DNA of 64,000 bases from Planctomycetota bacterium (lineage in GTDB: Bacteria; Planctomycetota; MHYJ01; JACPTZ01). Both the position numbers and the translations under genes were made by a program. This document shows, piece by piece, positions 23,363 through 33,467 of the stretch (position 1 is the first letter of the stretch; every line of letters begins with the position of its first letter). The notes below the pieces were generated by a model. That model had not been told where the DNA came from, did not search any database, and saw only the letters and a program-made list of their open reading frames with translations. Location of the stretch: NCBI GenBank assembly GCA_016192525.1, contig JACPTZ010000091.1, positions 62,001-126,000 on the forward strand. The letters are read 5' to 3'.

Positions 23363-23908
23363 CTAATCTGCCGTTTGAATGACTGCGTCATCCCACACCC
23401 TCGACCCCGGAACTGCGGACTCAACTCTGCCGCTCCGAAGAAGCACATTAATGTGTTGGTCCTCTTGAAGACCATGGTTTAGAAGACGATCCGCCGCGAT
23501 GACTCGATCGGCGTTGCCGACAGAAACCCCTGTGGGCGGTCGGATCCAGTACATTGAACTCCCGGAAATAGGCATGGGCCCACGATAATCCGCGAATCCC
23601 TCCTTGCGTGTCCACCTGAGGACGGGGCAGCAAAAGAAGTACTGACTATGGGCGCTAACAGATTCAAGCGGCGACGGCGTGGAGAGCAACGCATCCCAAA
23701 AGGCTTGACCGCGACGATCTGGGATCTCGTATCCGCTCCCGTACTTCTGCGCATAAATGGTCAAACAGACTGCGATCCCTCTCAGATTGTCTTTGCAAGT
23801 CTCAATGCGAGATCGCTTTCCGACGACAAGGCAGACGTGAGCCATGACTGACAGTCCAACTATTCCGACGGTCGCGATGAGAGCAATTTCAGTCCGCCTA
23901 GAGCCCAT
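23363..23908 (-). CDS. Pseudopilin-like envelope protein (paralogue of 15404-15937)
   Basis: About 181 residues from ATG 23908. A hydrophobic N-terminal helix (EIALIATVGIVGLSVMAHVCL) replaces the pilin motif. Downstream it parallels the 15.4-kb pseudopilin: CKDNLRGIAVCLTIYAQKYGSG, RGQAFWDALLSTPS, DRVIAADRLLNHG, and INVLLRSGRVESAVPGSRVW where the paralogue has INVLFFDGHVETAQYGSALW. The FFDGH motif is lost. It follows the RHS gene on the same strand by 136 bases. Role unknown. Confidence 0.6.
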   Translation of the reverse strand: MGSRRTEIALIATVGIVGLSVMAHVCLVVGKRSRIETCKDNLRGIAVCLTIYAQKYGSGYEIPDRRGQAFWDALLSTPSPLESVSAHSQYFFCCPVLRWTRKEGFADYRGPMPISGSSMYWIRPPTGVSVGNADRVIAADRLLNHGLQEDQHINVLLRSGRVESAVPGSRVWDDAVIQTAD

Positions 23909-24044
23909 GGCCGAAACTATGCCCCATACTGCGTCGCGCGCAACGACCAAAAGCGTCGCTCGCGTGCACGCCAAACCCGTGATCGAGCAGCCAAAGCCGG
24001 CAGACGTAGACTGTCCATCGATCGTCTCACGCACAGTCAGGAGG

Positions 24045-27000
24045 TTAACGGGGCAACTTCCGATACTTGGGTTCCTCAATGTCCTGACAGCCGCCGCCAG
24101 AAATCCACCGTTCGCAGGGGACAGCAGTAGCCGACACGCTAGCCGTCGTGTCCACAAAGGCGTGCGCCTGACTGTCAGGGCGTTCCCCGCTTTCCGCCTC
24201 AATATCGACTGTGGCGGAGAACGGACTGTACGACGTACCCGTTTCAGCACACCGCGTATCAGACGAAGTGAGTGAGAAAGTACCGACGCTGCTCGTTTCG
24301 ACTGCTCCCTTACTGTCGGAAACCGGTTGCACTCCCTGAACAGTCACTGTGACAGCAGCGTGCCCCCCCTTCCCAATGGCACCAAAGGCGTAGTCAATCG
24401 TAATCACAAACACTGCTTCCACCTCGCAGTGCGGGCAGGTTCCCGAAATCTTGAGAGTCGCAGTAATCTCTGGTCCACCACAGACTTGCGAACGCTCATC
24501 CTGTGCATGTCTGGTAGATCGTATGCGGACTGAAGCGCGCCCGGGAGTTGACTCTCTGCCTGTCTCTTCGTCTGTGAACTCTCCAGGCCTGTGTTCGATT
24601 GGCCAAGGTCGCCATCCCTGCGCACTACAATGCCCTCCACCTCTCCATGTAATAGAGGTGGTAACCGCACACTGCGGATCCGGAGGAGCCTGAAAAAGGC
24701 AGCGTGGGCCGCCGTTCACAGAGGCATTCTCCCGGTATGGATAGGGGTTTCGTGTTCGAGTCGGATAAGTCACTTTCCTTCCCAAGTATCGCCCATTGTC
24801 TGGGGACAAGGCACGATCCAGTCCTGCCTTCCGTCCAGATTCCAAGTCCTCTCGCAGCAGAGCGTAGTCGTACGGCGACCCCGTGAGTTTGGATCCGATC
24901 GGCGGCGGGGGGACCCAAGTGCGTGTTCCTGGATCCCACTGGAGGTAGATTGTCTTCCCGAATGCCTCGTACTCGCGCTTCTCGGCGTTGCCGCCCGAGG
25001 CGTCGGTGATCGTCTCCACCGACCCGAGCGTGTTCTCGTGCTGGAACCACCAAGCGACCCCGGCCTTGAAGGCGATCGGCTGGCCCATCACCAGGTTGAC
25101 CTGCAGACCCACAGCGGGATTGACCGACGGATTCTGCTGCTTTCGCGCGTTGTTGATCGGCCGGATGAATACGAGCCTGTCTAGGAGAGCGCCAAGACTG
25201 TCCGAGCGGCCGAGGATCTCGTTTGCGTCGAGGATCTCTTGCCTGGGCGGACTCGCCTCCTTGCGGACCCGGCGGCCCAGCGTGTCGTAGTTGTACCGGC
25301 CCACCACCACGCTGTCCGACTTGCGCGTGGCGGTCAGAAGCTCGTTCCGGAAGTTGTATTGGTAGGTGAACGTCCCGTCGTCAGTCAGGTTGCCGTTGTC
25401 GTCGTGCACGTTGGCCACGCCGCCGACGTCGTAGTACTCGTTCATCGGGTCCGGGGTGTAGACGCCTGCCACGTGGTTGTAGAGCGTGGTCACGGGCGGG
25501 TTCGGCACCACCTCGTCCGTCACCGTCTTTCGGTTCAGGACTTTGTCGTACGCGAAGTCGGTCTTGCGGGCGAAGGTGGTGTAGTCGTTGTAGCCGAGGG
25601 CGGGGTTGTCCAAGTCTGCCGAGGGGACCCCGTACTTCACGCCGGTGAGCTCGTAGATGCCGTCATACTGGTAGGCGTCCCCCTTTCCGTCGTGGACCCG
25701 GTGCTCGAAGAGTTTGTTGTGCGTCGGGGTGTAGCGGTAATTGAACTCGGACTTCAGCTCCGCCGTCGCGGTGAGCATGTGCTTGTAGTCGGTCGGGCGC
25801 TTCACGGCGTCGAAGTCCACCGTCAGATCGACCCCGTTCAGGTAGGCGCGCTTCACCACCCTTCGGCCGCCGTACTGCAAGGTGGCGAATGTCTGCACGC
25901 CCTGGCCCGGCTCTGTGACGTTCAGGGTGGTCATGCGATCGTCGTTGTCGTAGAGGTAGTCGACCAGGGTCCCGTCCGGGTAGGTGAGTTGCGACCTGTT
26001 CCCGATCCCGTCGAAGCGACGCTGGATCGTCTGCACCGGCCAGGTCTCGATCTGCTGCGTCTCGCGATCCACCTGCGATAGCGTATCGTAGAACCAGGTC
26101 TGGGTGCTGATCGAGGCGGCGCCTTCTTTGTTCTCCGCCCTCGTTCGGCGATACAGGCCGTCCCAGTCGTGGTCCTCAAACGTGGTCCCGCCGACGCCGA
26201 CGGCCCGGGTGATGGTGCGCGTATCCAGGAGATCGACGGCGTCGTAGACGTTCACGATCACGTTCCCGTTTTGGTCGGTGAGTTGCTCCACGTTTCCGTC
26301 GAGGTCGTAGACCATGTTGCGGGTCGTGCTGTCGGCGTAGAGCACCTGCTCCACGAGGTTTCGGGTCTGGTAGTTGTAGGTGGTGGTGAAGTTGTTCGCG
26401 TTCGTCTCGGTCTTGAGCCGCGAATTGTCGTCCCACGTCTGCTTCACCACCACGTTGAAGCCGAGTTCATCATACCGCGTCTCGAGGAGGCGGTTCAAGC
26501 CCTCGTAGATCCGGCGGGTCTGGTGGCTCTCGGCGTCGATCGCCACGACCGTGTTCGACCGCGAGTCGAACTTGAACTCGGTCACGTAGTTGAACTTCGG
26601 CGCCACGCCCGGGTCCTCGATGACTTTCTTCCGGCGGTTGAGTTCGTCGTAATCGAAGCCGGTGACGAAGACCTCGTTCGCGGCGAGGCGCTGGTTGTAC
26701 TCCACCTCGCGGGTCTGCGTCACGTTCCCGTTCCCGTCGAAGGCGTACTCCACCTTGTTCCCGGTCCCGCCCGATTCCGGATCGCCGTAGTGGTCCACCA
26801 GGCGCGTGGTCCGATGCGCCCCGTCGTAGAAGGTGAAGGACTTGTGCCCGTTGTCATCGGTCAACTCCACGAGGCGGCTGTCGCGATCGAGGAGCCATTG
26901 GGTGGTGGCGAGGCCGTCTCCGACGTTGACCCCGTTCGAGTCCTTGAAGAGGCGTTCCTCCTTGTGCCGGCGCTTGATCTCGTCGTAGAAGTACGTGACC

Positions 27001-30000
27001 TGGCTCAGGACGGCGCCGGTGCTGTTCTTCCGGGTGACGGTCTGGACGAGGACGCAGCAGGGGTAGTAGGCGGTCTCGGTGTAGTGACCGAGGGCGTCGG
27101 TGGCGCGGGTCTGGCGATCGAAGCCGTCGTACGCGAAAGTAGTCGGATGGCTCTCGCCGTCCTTCGCCTCGGACAGGTTTCCGTTCGGGTCGTAGGAACG
27201 GGTCTCGGTGGCCGCGTAGGCGGTGCCGAAGCCCATCGTGCTGGTGTAGAAGAGGTCGCGTTCGTCGAAGACGCTCTTCAGGATGTTGCCCTCGGGGTAG
27301 GTGGTCTGGGTTGGGTTCTCGTTCTTGTCCCGCAAGTACGATGTGGTCACGGTCTTCGTCGGCGAGATCTCCTCGGTCCGGGTGGAGACGTTGTTCAGGA
27401 TGTCGAAGGTGGTGGAGGTTGTCCAGAGCGGGTTCACGGGGTCGAGCAAGTTGTTCTCGTCCTTGTTCTGGACGTCGATTCGGTCGATCAGGTTGTTCGC
27501 GTCGAAGTGGTAGGAGACTTCGTACGAGAAGGGGGCCGGGGAGATCGACTTCGTCACCTGGTTGAGCTCGTTCACCTGGCTCGTCCAGACGAAGGTCCGC
27601 GGGTCCGTGGTGGTGAGGGTATTCCCCACGGAGTCGTAGGAGTACAGGGTAGTGAGGTTCAGAAAGGCGCCGCCCACCCCGTAGTCGACGACGGTTTTCT
27701 CGAGGTAGCCGTTGGAGCCGCCCGAGAGGAAGTACTTGAAGAGCGTCTGGTGTCCCTCTCCGTCGATGGAGAGCGTCGCTTGCCCGAAGTCGTTGTACTG
27801 GAACTTCTCCTCGATGACTTGGGTGTGGGGCTGCCCCGAGACGATGTCCGGGTGCTTGATCTTCACGAGGTTGCCGTTCGCCTGGGTGGTGATCCCGTCG
27901 TCGTTCAGGTCGCCGAGCGTGGCTTCCTCGTAGTCGTAGAAGTAGGTGGTGACGAAGCCGCGGGGTTCCGTGTGGGTCTTCGTCTGGTTGAACGATGCCT
28001 CGTACGTGTAGGCGTTGACGATGTCCGCCTCGCCGACGAGGTGGGAGTCTTGGCGGACTTCGAGCAGATTACCGCGGGCGAGCGGGTCAGGGTTGGCGAT
28101 GTCGAACGTGTAGAGGAGCTGATTCGTGCGGGGGTAGGTCACGCCGGTCCGCTCGAAGTTCGCGTTGTAGGTGTACTGCGTCACGAACGACGCCGGGTCT
28201 CCCGGGCGGATTCCGCGGGTGAACTGGGTCACCCTGAAGCAGGTGCCGTCCGCGTTGAACTCGTAGTCGGTCTCGTTCCCGGCACGATCGACCTCGAGCG
28301 TCTTTGTGGCCGTCGGGTAGGTGAACGCGAAGACTTGGGTGGCGTCGCCGAACTGCTGCGTGTCCACCCGATCGGTGGTCGCGCCGTACGAGTTGATGAG
28401 GAAGGTCTGGCCCTTCGGATCGCGGATCTGGGTGAGGTTGTGGTTCATCCACGGGTTCGCGTGGCCGGAGATGTAGGTGTAGTGCGTGGTCTTGCCCGCC
28501 GGATACTCGGCCGTGAGCGGACTCCGGGCGTCGGTGAGGTCACCGTTGCCGTCGTAGGTGTAGTCGATGACCCGGGGCGAGATCTTGCCCGTCTCGCTGT
28601 AGAAGTCGGTGATGGTGTCGATCCGGCCCTCGGGGGTGTAGGCGAGGGTGATGTCGCGGAGGAGCGTGTCCCGGATCGTCGTGAGCTGCTGCGAGCCGTT
28701 GTAGAGGCAGGAGAGGGTGTTGCCGTTCCGGTCCTGGACCTGTCGCAGCTTGTACGTGTTCCCGGCGGAGTACTTCGCGAACTGGCGCTGGTTCTGCTTG
28801 TAGCGGTCGGTGAGGTTGAACATGTCGTTCACGGCGTCATACTGGAGGGTGTCGTAGAAGCCGGCGGGGGCGGTCCAGCCGGCGCCGTTCCAGGTGAAGG
28901 TGTCGCTGCGGCCGGTGGGGCCGCGGTAGACGATATCTTGCCCCGGCGGCGCTCCCGCGCCGCACTCCAAACGCTGGTCGAAATTATGTGTCCAGCCGTA
29001 GCCCAGGGGGCCGGAGTAGGACGAAGAGGACCGATACGTCCTGACAAACACAAAGTCCATCATGCGGCCTGGGATCCGGGTGTCCACGACGCTCCACTGG
29101 AACTCGCCCGTCGAGCCGACGACGCTCCCGCCCCCGCCGATATGCGTGGCGTTCCGGGCCGGTTCCTGGGCGATCTGGGGCGTCGGGGAGACGTACGTGA
29201 TCGTCGCCGTGAAGGCGGAGTTCACCGTGAAGGTGCGGGGGTCCGTGGTGGTCCAGCCCTGGCTTGTCGTGGCCGCGAAGGTGAGTGTCGAGGCCCGATC
29301 GCCCCAGTCGCTCCATGAAGTGTAAACGCCGCTGTCCAAGTGTGCCGAGCCGAACTGGGTGTGGGCCTCGGTGCTCGTGGTGTTGCCGGCGCTCGTGCCG
29401 TTCAGCGTCACCACGGGCAACAACTGGTTCCAGTAGGTCTGGGAGAAGGTCGTGCTGGAGGTCACGGTGAAAGTAGGTGGTGTCCCCCCGGCGTTCGCCT
29501 GCCACCGTTCGCTCGCGCCCGAGCCGGACGAGGCCGCCGAAAACAAAACATTGGAGGCCCGGTCGCACCAGTCGCTCGCGTTCTGGCCGTCCCAGATCGT
29601 CCCGCCCGAGCCGGCGGCGCCGTACTGGGTCCGCGTGACCGCGATGTTGTTGCCCGCGGACATCGGCGTCCCGCCCGAGGCGGTGGTGACGCTGAAGGTG
29701 TCGAGCAGTTGATTGCAGTACGCGAGCGTCTTCGTCGTCGCCGCGGAGGCGACGTAGGTGAGGGCCTCGGCCGTCTGCCAGCGCTCGGTCGCCCCGCTCT
29801 GGCGCGACGGGTTCGAGAAGAAGTACGAGGCCCCGCTGTCCACCCAGAGGTTGACGCCCGTGCCGTCGAAGAGCTTGTGCCCGTTCTGGAAGCCGTAGGC
29901 CTGGCCGTTCCCGACCGCCGTCGAAGGCTCGTTCAGGTAGTCGCCCGAGGCCGGGCCCATGAGCCCCACGTCCACCGGGACGATCCCGCCGTTGATGGTC

Positions 30001-33000
30001 TGATAGAGGAACTTCACCTCGCCCGTCTCGTACAGGATGACCTCGAAGGTGTGGAGGGTCCCGCGGGGGGAGAAGGTGTCGATGTTCTTGTACTCCAGCA
30101 CGAGGCGGGTGGGGTTGGTGAGCGACTGGTAGTAGACGTGGCTCGTCCCCGGGGTGCGGTAGAGGTCGATCGAGAAGGGGTAGAGCGTGTTCGCGAGGTA
30201 CGGCCAGGAGACGAGGTCGGGCGGGATCGTCTGGTCGTAGGGGGCGGGCTGGTTCGCCGCCGCGTTCCCGAGGCCGAGGTAGCCGTTCGTCGAGGGGACG
30301 AACTGGGTGAAGTTCCCGCCATAGTACGGGAAGGTGAAGCCGATGTTCGCGGCGCTCGTCGCGAAGCCGTCGTCGTTGCTGAACCAGGAGGTGATCTCGG
30401 TCCCGGTGGTTGAAATCTCCTCCCACCGATGCCCCCCGTCGGACCACGCCGTGGCGTAGTTCGACGCGGTCATCGCCGTCCCGCCCGCGGCGGTCTGTGC
30501 CACGGCTGTGACCTGGTACTGCGTGGCGAAGTTGGCGGTCTTGGCGATGGTATCGCCGGCGTCGGTGACCGTGATCGAGTGCTGCTTCGCACTCCCGTCC
30601 GACCACGAAGACCAGGGGTAGCGCGTGGTTCCCGATGTCTGCGGGTCGGGGACCGTGGCCGAGGCGACGTAGCCGGCTGGCCAGGAGAAACTCACCGGCT
30701 CGGTGTAGTCGACGCCGTCGATCCTCACCTGCTTGCCCGTGGGCGAGGTCTGGAACGTGTAGGTCTGGCCCGGGGTGCTGAACCAGATGTCGTAGCCGTG
30801 CGTGCCTTGGTTCCGGCTGTCCTGCCATGAGACGCGGGGATAGGTTCTCGCCGCCATCGCGGTGGTGTGGAAGTCGTCCACGGCGTTCGGCTGATCGGTG
30901 GCCTGGATGTAACTGGTCCAGGTCTGGCCGTTGTTCGTCGAGAAGGCGCGTTCGATGTGCGGACCGGTCGAGTAATAGTGCGAGAGATGGACCTTGGTCG
31001 GGGTTACCGGGTCGATCGCGATGGAGGGATAGCGGTCGTTCGCGCCGGAGGCGGCCACTTCCACCCCGGTGGCCCCGAAGCCGGTACCGCCGTTCGTGGA
31101 ATACGCGGCCCGGATATCGTCGTCGGTCCCGCTGAAGGCGTAGGTGTAGCCAATATAAAGGTAGGCGGCGTTCCCGCTCGCCGAGATCGACGGCCACCGC
31201 TCGTTCACGCTCGATCCCGCGACGGTGATCCCGAACCAGGTGTCGGACTGGTGGTTGTTGTTGTAGGCGTACTTGATGTCCTGGTCGCCGGCCGAGAACT
31301 CCAACTGATACGCCACCCCCACCCGGCTCGAGGTCATCGCGGCGACGGGGTATCGTTCGTTCTTCGACGAATTGACGAGGGTGGTGGGTCCCAGCCAGGA
31401 CGATCCGCCGTTGGTGCTGCGGATGTAGCGGATATCGGCGTCGGTGGGGGAGTAGGCGTGCTGGGCGAAGACCCAGACCTTGTCGTTATGGGCGGCGATG
31501 GACGGATACGACTCGCTCGGCCACCAGGTGTAGGCGGAGACCGCATAATTGGCCCAGGAGTCGCCGCCGTCGGTCGACTTCGCGAACTTGAAGTACTGGT
31601 TGTCGGTGTAGGTGATGTAGAGGGCGTTCGTGGCGAGGTCGCAGCAGATTGTCGGGTAGGTGTCGTCGTAGGTGCTGGTGTTGATCGCCGTGATGCTCCA
31701 GGTGTTGCCGCTGTCGGTGGACCTCGCGACGTAGATGTCGCGGTCGGTCCCGGAGTAATCATATTGATAGGCGATGAAGATCCGGCCGTTCGTGTCGATC
31801 GCCATGGCCGGGTGCCACTCGTTCACGCTGCCCGAGGTCACCCGCGGATCGAGCATGCCGTTGGGGAGGAGGGTCTTCCCCGCGGGCAGAGGGCCTGTTG
31901 ATGTTCCATCCGGCCCTCCGGTCTTGCCGCCCTCGGTAGAGAGCGGCGATGAGGGCGACTCGGGGATCACGACCTCGGGGAGATGGCCGCGCCCCTGACA
32001 ACCCTCGGGCATCTTGTCCTTGGCGATGTCGAGACCGGGGGCGAGATCCACGCCGGGGGCATTCGCCGGACCAGCCTCTCTCACCTTCGCCTCGTCGTTC
32101 GCGGTCTGATCCGCGGCTGCTGCGCCTTTCTTCGGGGCGGAGGGGGGACCTTCGGGGCCGTACGGGCCAGCCTCAATCGTCTCGGGATCGCCCATCGGGG
32201 GATCGATCACCACCGGGAATCGGGCGTTCTCCAGCCATGAGCCCGGGACGCGGATTTCCAGATGTCCTGCGAAGTACGAGGGGCGGAGCGTGAGGGTCTG
32301 GCCGATCGCGTCGATGACGGTCACGGTTCCGATCCGCAGGACTTCCTTCCCCGTGCGCGGATCGCAGAAGCGGAGACCCGCCCCGGAAAGCCCCCTGAAG
32401 GGGGCTGCGTCCGCCCCCGGCTCGCGATTCCCGGCGCTGAAGCGCCGGGCTGGGGAAACACCACTCACGGCGTCGCTTCCGCGACGCACTCCAAGGGCGT
32501 CGCCGACCACGAGGTCGGTGTTCACCTGGCCGAGGAGCGTGAGGTCCCCTCCAGCCGACGGGGCTTCCGTGAGGATGAACGACTGCTCGACGCCGGCCTG
32601 GCCCGTCTCGTAGAGTTCGATGAGGCCGCGGCCGCGGTCGTACATGACGCAGGAGGTGTCAGGGGCGCCTGTGCGGGGCCGTCCCCTCGTTACGGTCGCC
32701 TGCGGCGACCTACTCGGGGACTCGGTGGTCTCCTCCGCTTCGTATAGACGCTCTGTGCCGGCGCGTGCGCTCAGCAGACGATAGTGGAACGTGTGGAACG
32801 TCATCCCTCCTTGTGCGCCGCCGATACCGGACGCGTTCATCCCGTCGGGCATTCCACCGAGGTCGGTCGGTTCCGAGATCCAGGGAGATTCCATACCCTC
32901 CATCGGATCGAAGCCGCCAGCGCCGCTCCCCCGACGCACTCCGGCGTCGCCGAACGAGGTGTCCGGGATGAGGCCGGAGAGCGGGTCCGGCGCTCCCCCG

Positions 33001-33437
33001 TCAAGACCGCCCATGCCGAAGGACCTTGGACCCCTCGAAGACTTGCCGCGATCCGGAGATCGGCCACCCGCGTTGGCGGCACAGGCTGGAAAGCCTGTGC
33101 TACCGGGCGCCGCCCCGCCTTTCGTCTGGATGAGGAGGCTCACTCCCTCGTCCCCGAAGAGCGACTGGACTTCGCTCCCCTCGGCGAAGAAGATGTTCCG
33201 AGCCTCGCTGAGGGAGACGGCTTTCCCGATGGGCGCGGGACCTTGCCGGTAGGCTTGGACGAGGCCGAGCCAAGGCGTGGGATCACCCGGGGCACAGGCT
33301 GGAAAGCCTGTGCTACCCGTCGACGGGGCGCCTGACGCCTGTGCCTGAGGCATCGCATTGAAGGGCAGGAAGGGCAGGTACAGCGCGAAGAAGACCCGGA
33401 CGCATCCGCCGATCAGCACCTTGCGCGCGTTCGACAT
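24045..33437 (-). CDS. Giant RHS/YD-repeat exoprotein with sialidase-like propeller
   Basis: 3130 residues with a signal peptide (VLIGGCVRVFFALYLPFLPF) and GGAGG before ATG 33437. A long Gly/Pro-rich N-terminal region carries palindromic inserts. About 510-900 is a BNR/sialidase-like propeller (DSGNTWSI, STNGGSSW repeats), then InlB-like beta repeats. From about 1480, RHS/YD repeats continue (FEYKFDSRSNTVVAIDAESH, YDYDGLGR-type units such as YNYDTLGRRVRKEA). The C-terminal 250 residues are unlike RHS and start where the core motif is degenerate (SPDNGRYLGRKVTYPT). This tail has CPHC and looks like a variable tip. Such proteins form a shell around a C-terminal polypeptide and often deliver toxins; a toxin activity of this tail is not identifiable. 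Fragments of it lie downstream. Confidence 0.88.
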   Translation of the reverse strand: MSNARKVLIGGCVRVFFALYLPFLPFNAMPQAQASGAPSTGSTGFPACAPGDPTPWLGLVQAYRQGPAPIGKAVSLSEARNIFFAEGSEVQSLFGDEGVSLLIQTKGGAAPGSTGFPACAANAGGRSPDRGKSSRGPRSFGMGGLDGGAPDPLSGLIPDTSFGDAGVRRGSGAGGFDPMEGMESPWISEPTDLGGMPDGMNASGIGGAQGGMTFHTFHYRLLSARAGTERLYEAEETTESPSRSPQATVTRGRPRTGAPDTSCVMYDRGRGLIELYETGQAGVEQSFILTEAPSAGGDLTLLGQVNTDLVVGDALGVRRGSDAVSGVSPARRFSAGNREPGADAAPFRGLSGAGLRFCDPRTGKEVLRIGTVTVIDAIGQTLTLRPSYFAGHLEIRVPGSWLENARFPVVIDPPMGDPETIEAGPYGPEGPPSAPKKGAAAADQTANDEAKVREAGPANAPGVDLAPGLDIAKDKMPEGCQGRGHLPEVVIPESPSSPLSTEGGKTGGPDGTSTGPLPAGKTLLPNGMLDPRVTSGSVNEWHPAMAIDTNGRIFIAYQYDYSGTDRDIYVARSTDSGNTWSITAINTSTYDDTYPTICCDLATNALYITYTDNQYFKFAKSTDGGDSWANYAVSAYTWWPSESYPSIAAHNDKVWVFAQHAYSPTDADIRYIRSTNGGSSWLGPTTLVNSSKNERYPVAAMTSSRVGVAYQLEFSAGDQDIKYAYNNNHQSDTWFGITVAGSSVNERWPSISASGNAAYLYIGYTYAFSGTDDDIRAAYSTNGGTGFGATGVEVAASGANDRYPSIAIDPVTPTKVHLSHYYSTGPHIERAFSTNNGQTWTSYIQATDQPNAVDDFHTTAMAARTYPRVSWQDSRNQGTHGYDIWFSTPGQTYTFQTSPTGKQVRIDGVDYTEPVSFSWPAGYVASATVPDPQTSGTTRYPWSSWSDGSAKQHSITVTDAGDTIAKTANFATQYQVTAVAQTAAGGTAMTASNYATAWSDGGHRWEEISTTGTEITSWFSNDDGFATSAANIGFTFPYYGGNFTQFVPSTNGYLGLGNAAANQPAPYDQTIPPDLVSWPYLANTLYPFSIDLYRTPGTSHVYYQSLTNPTRLVLEYKNIDTFSPRGTLHTFEVILYETGEVKFLYQTINGGIVPVDVGLMGPASGDYLNEPSTAVGNGQAYGFQNGHKLFDGTGVNLWVDSGASYFFSNPSRQSGATERWQTAEALTYVASAATTKTLAYCNQLLDTFSVTTASGGTPMSAGNNIAVTRTQYGAAGSGGTIWDGQNASDWCDRASNVLFSAASSGSGASERWQANAGGTPPTFTVTSSTTFSQTYWNQLLPVVTLNGTSAGNTTSTEAHTQFGSAHLDSGVYTSWSDWGDRASTLTFAATTSQGWTTTDPRTFTVNSAFTATITYVSPTPQIAQEPARNATHIGGGGSVVGSTGEFQWSVVDTRIPGRMMDFVFVRTYRSSSSYSGPLGYGWTHNFDQRLECGAGAPPGQDIVYRGPTGRSDTFTWNGAGWTAPAGFYDTLQYDAVNDMFNLTDRYKQNQRQFAKYSAGNTYKLRQVQDRNGNTLSCLYNGSQQLTTIRDTLLRDITLAYTPEGRIDTITDFYSETGKISPRVIDYTYDGNGDLTDARSPLTAEYPAGKTTHYTYISGHANPWMNHNLTQIRDPKGQTFLINSYGATTDRVDTQQFGDATQVFAFTYPTATKTLEVDRAGNETDYEFNADGTCFRVTQFTRGIRPGDPASFVTQYTYNANFERTGVTYPRTNQLLYTFDIANPDPLARGNLLEVRQDSHLVGEADIVNAYTYEASFNQTKTHTEPRGFVTTYFYDYEEATLGDLNDDGITTQANGNLVKIKHPDIVSGQPHTQVIEEKFQYNDFGQATLSIDGEGHQTLFKYFLSGGSNGYLEKTVVDYGVGGAFLNLTTLYSYDSVGNTLTTTDPRTFVWTSQVNELNQVTKSISPAPFSYEVSYHFDANNLIDRIDVQNKDENNLLDPVNPLWTTSTTFDILNNVSTRTEEISPTKTVTTSYLRDKNENPTQTTYPEGNILKSVFDERDLFYTSTMGFGTAYAATETRSYDPNGNLSEAKDGESHPTTFAYDGFDRQTRATDALGHYTETAYYPCCVLVQTVTRKNSTGAVLSQVTYFYDEIKRRHKEERLFKDSNGVNVGDGLATTQWLLDRDSRLVELTDDNGHKSFTFYDGAHRTTRLVDHYGDPESGGTGNKVEYAFDGNGNVTQTREVEYNQRLAANEVFVTGFDYDELNRRKKVIEDPGVAPKFNYVTEFKFDSRSNTVVAIDAESHQTRRIYEGLNRLLETRYDELGFNVVVKQTWDDNSRLKTETNANNFTTTYNYQTRNLVEQVLYADSTTRNMVYDLDGNVEQLTDQNGNVIVNVYDAVDLLDTRTITRAVGVGGTTFEDHDWDGLYRRTRAENKEGAASISTQTWFYDTLSQVDRETQQIETWPVQTIQRRFDGIGNRSQLTYPDGTLVDYLYDNDDRMTTLNVTEPGQGVQTFATLQYGGRRVVKRAYLNGVDLTVDFDAVKRPTDYKHMLTATAELKSEFNYRYTPTHNKLFEHRVHDGKGDAYQYDGIYELTGVKYGVPSADLDNPALGYNDYTTFARKTDFAYDKVLNRKTVTDEVVPNPPVTTLYNHVAGVYTPDPMNEYYDVGGVANVHDDNGNLTDDGTFTYQYNFRNELLTATRKSDSVVVGRYNYDTLGRRVRKEASPPRQEILDANEILGRSDSLGALLDRLVFIRPINNARKQQNPSVNPAVGLQVNLVMGQPIAFKAGVAWWFQHENTLGSVETITDASGGNAEKREYEAFGKTIYLQWDPGTRTWVPPPPIGSKLTGSPYDYALLREDLESGRKAGLDRALSPDNGRYLGRKVTYPTRTRNPYPYRENASVNGGPRCLFQAPPDPQCAVTTSITWRGGGHCSAQGWRPWPIEHRPGEFTDEETGRESTPGRASVRIRSTRHAQDERSQVCGGPEITATLKISGTCPHCEVEAVFVITIDYAFGAIGKGGHAAVTVTVQGVQPVSDSKGAVETSSVGTFSLTSSDTRCAETGTSYSPFSATVDIEAESGERPDSQAHAFVDTTASVSATAVPCERWISGGGCQDIEEPKYRKLPR
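32683..32723 (-). repeat. In-frame palindromic element, copy D
   Basis: On the minus strand it reads GAGTCCCCGAGTAGG, hairpin GTCGCCGCAGGCGAC, then CGTAACGAGGGG. It encodes ESPSRSPQATVTRG in the RHS N-terminal region. It shares frame and flanks with copies A and B but has a shorter stem. Confidence 0.6.
33080..33317. repeat. Two copies of a CACAGGCTGGAAAGCCTGTG palindrome
   Basis: CACAGGCTGGAAAGCCTGTG plus CTACC at 33080-33104 and 33293-33317, both inside the RHS gene and in the same frame, encoding STGFPAC-type peptides. Perfect 8-bp stem AGGCT/AGCCT with outer CAC/GTG. Confidence 0.75.
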
Positions 33438-33467
33438 AATGTGCCTCCTGCCAGAGGGTCTTGGGCG

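Noticed and set aside
26169-29318. 1049-codon plus-strand ORF opposite the RHS gene
   Set aside because: Repetitive Val/Gly/Arg sequence mirroring the YD repeats; the minus strand has signal peptide, RBS and family motifs.
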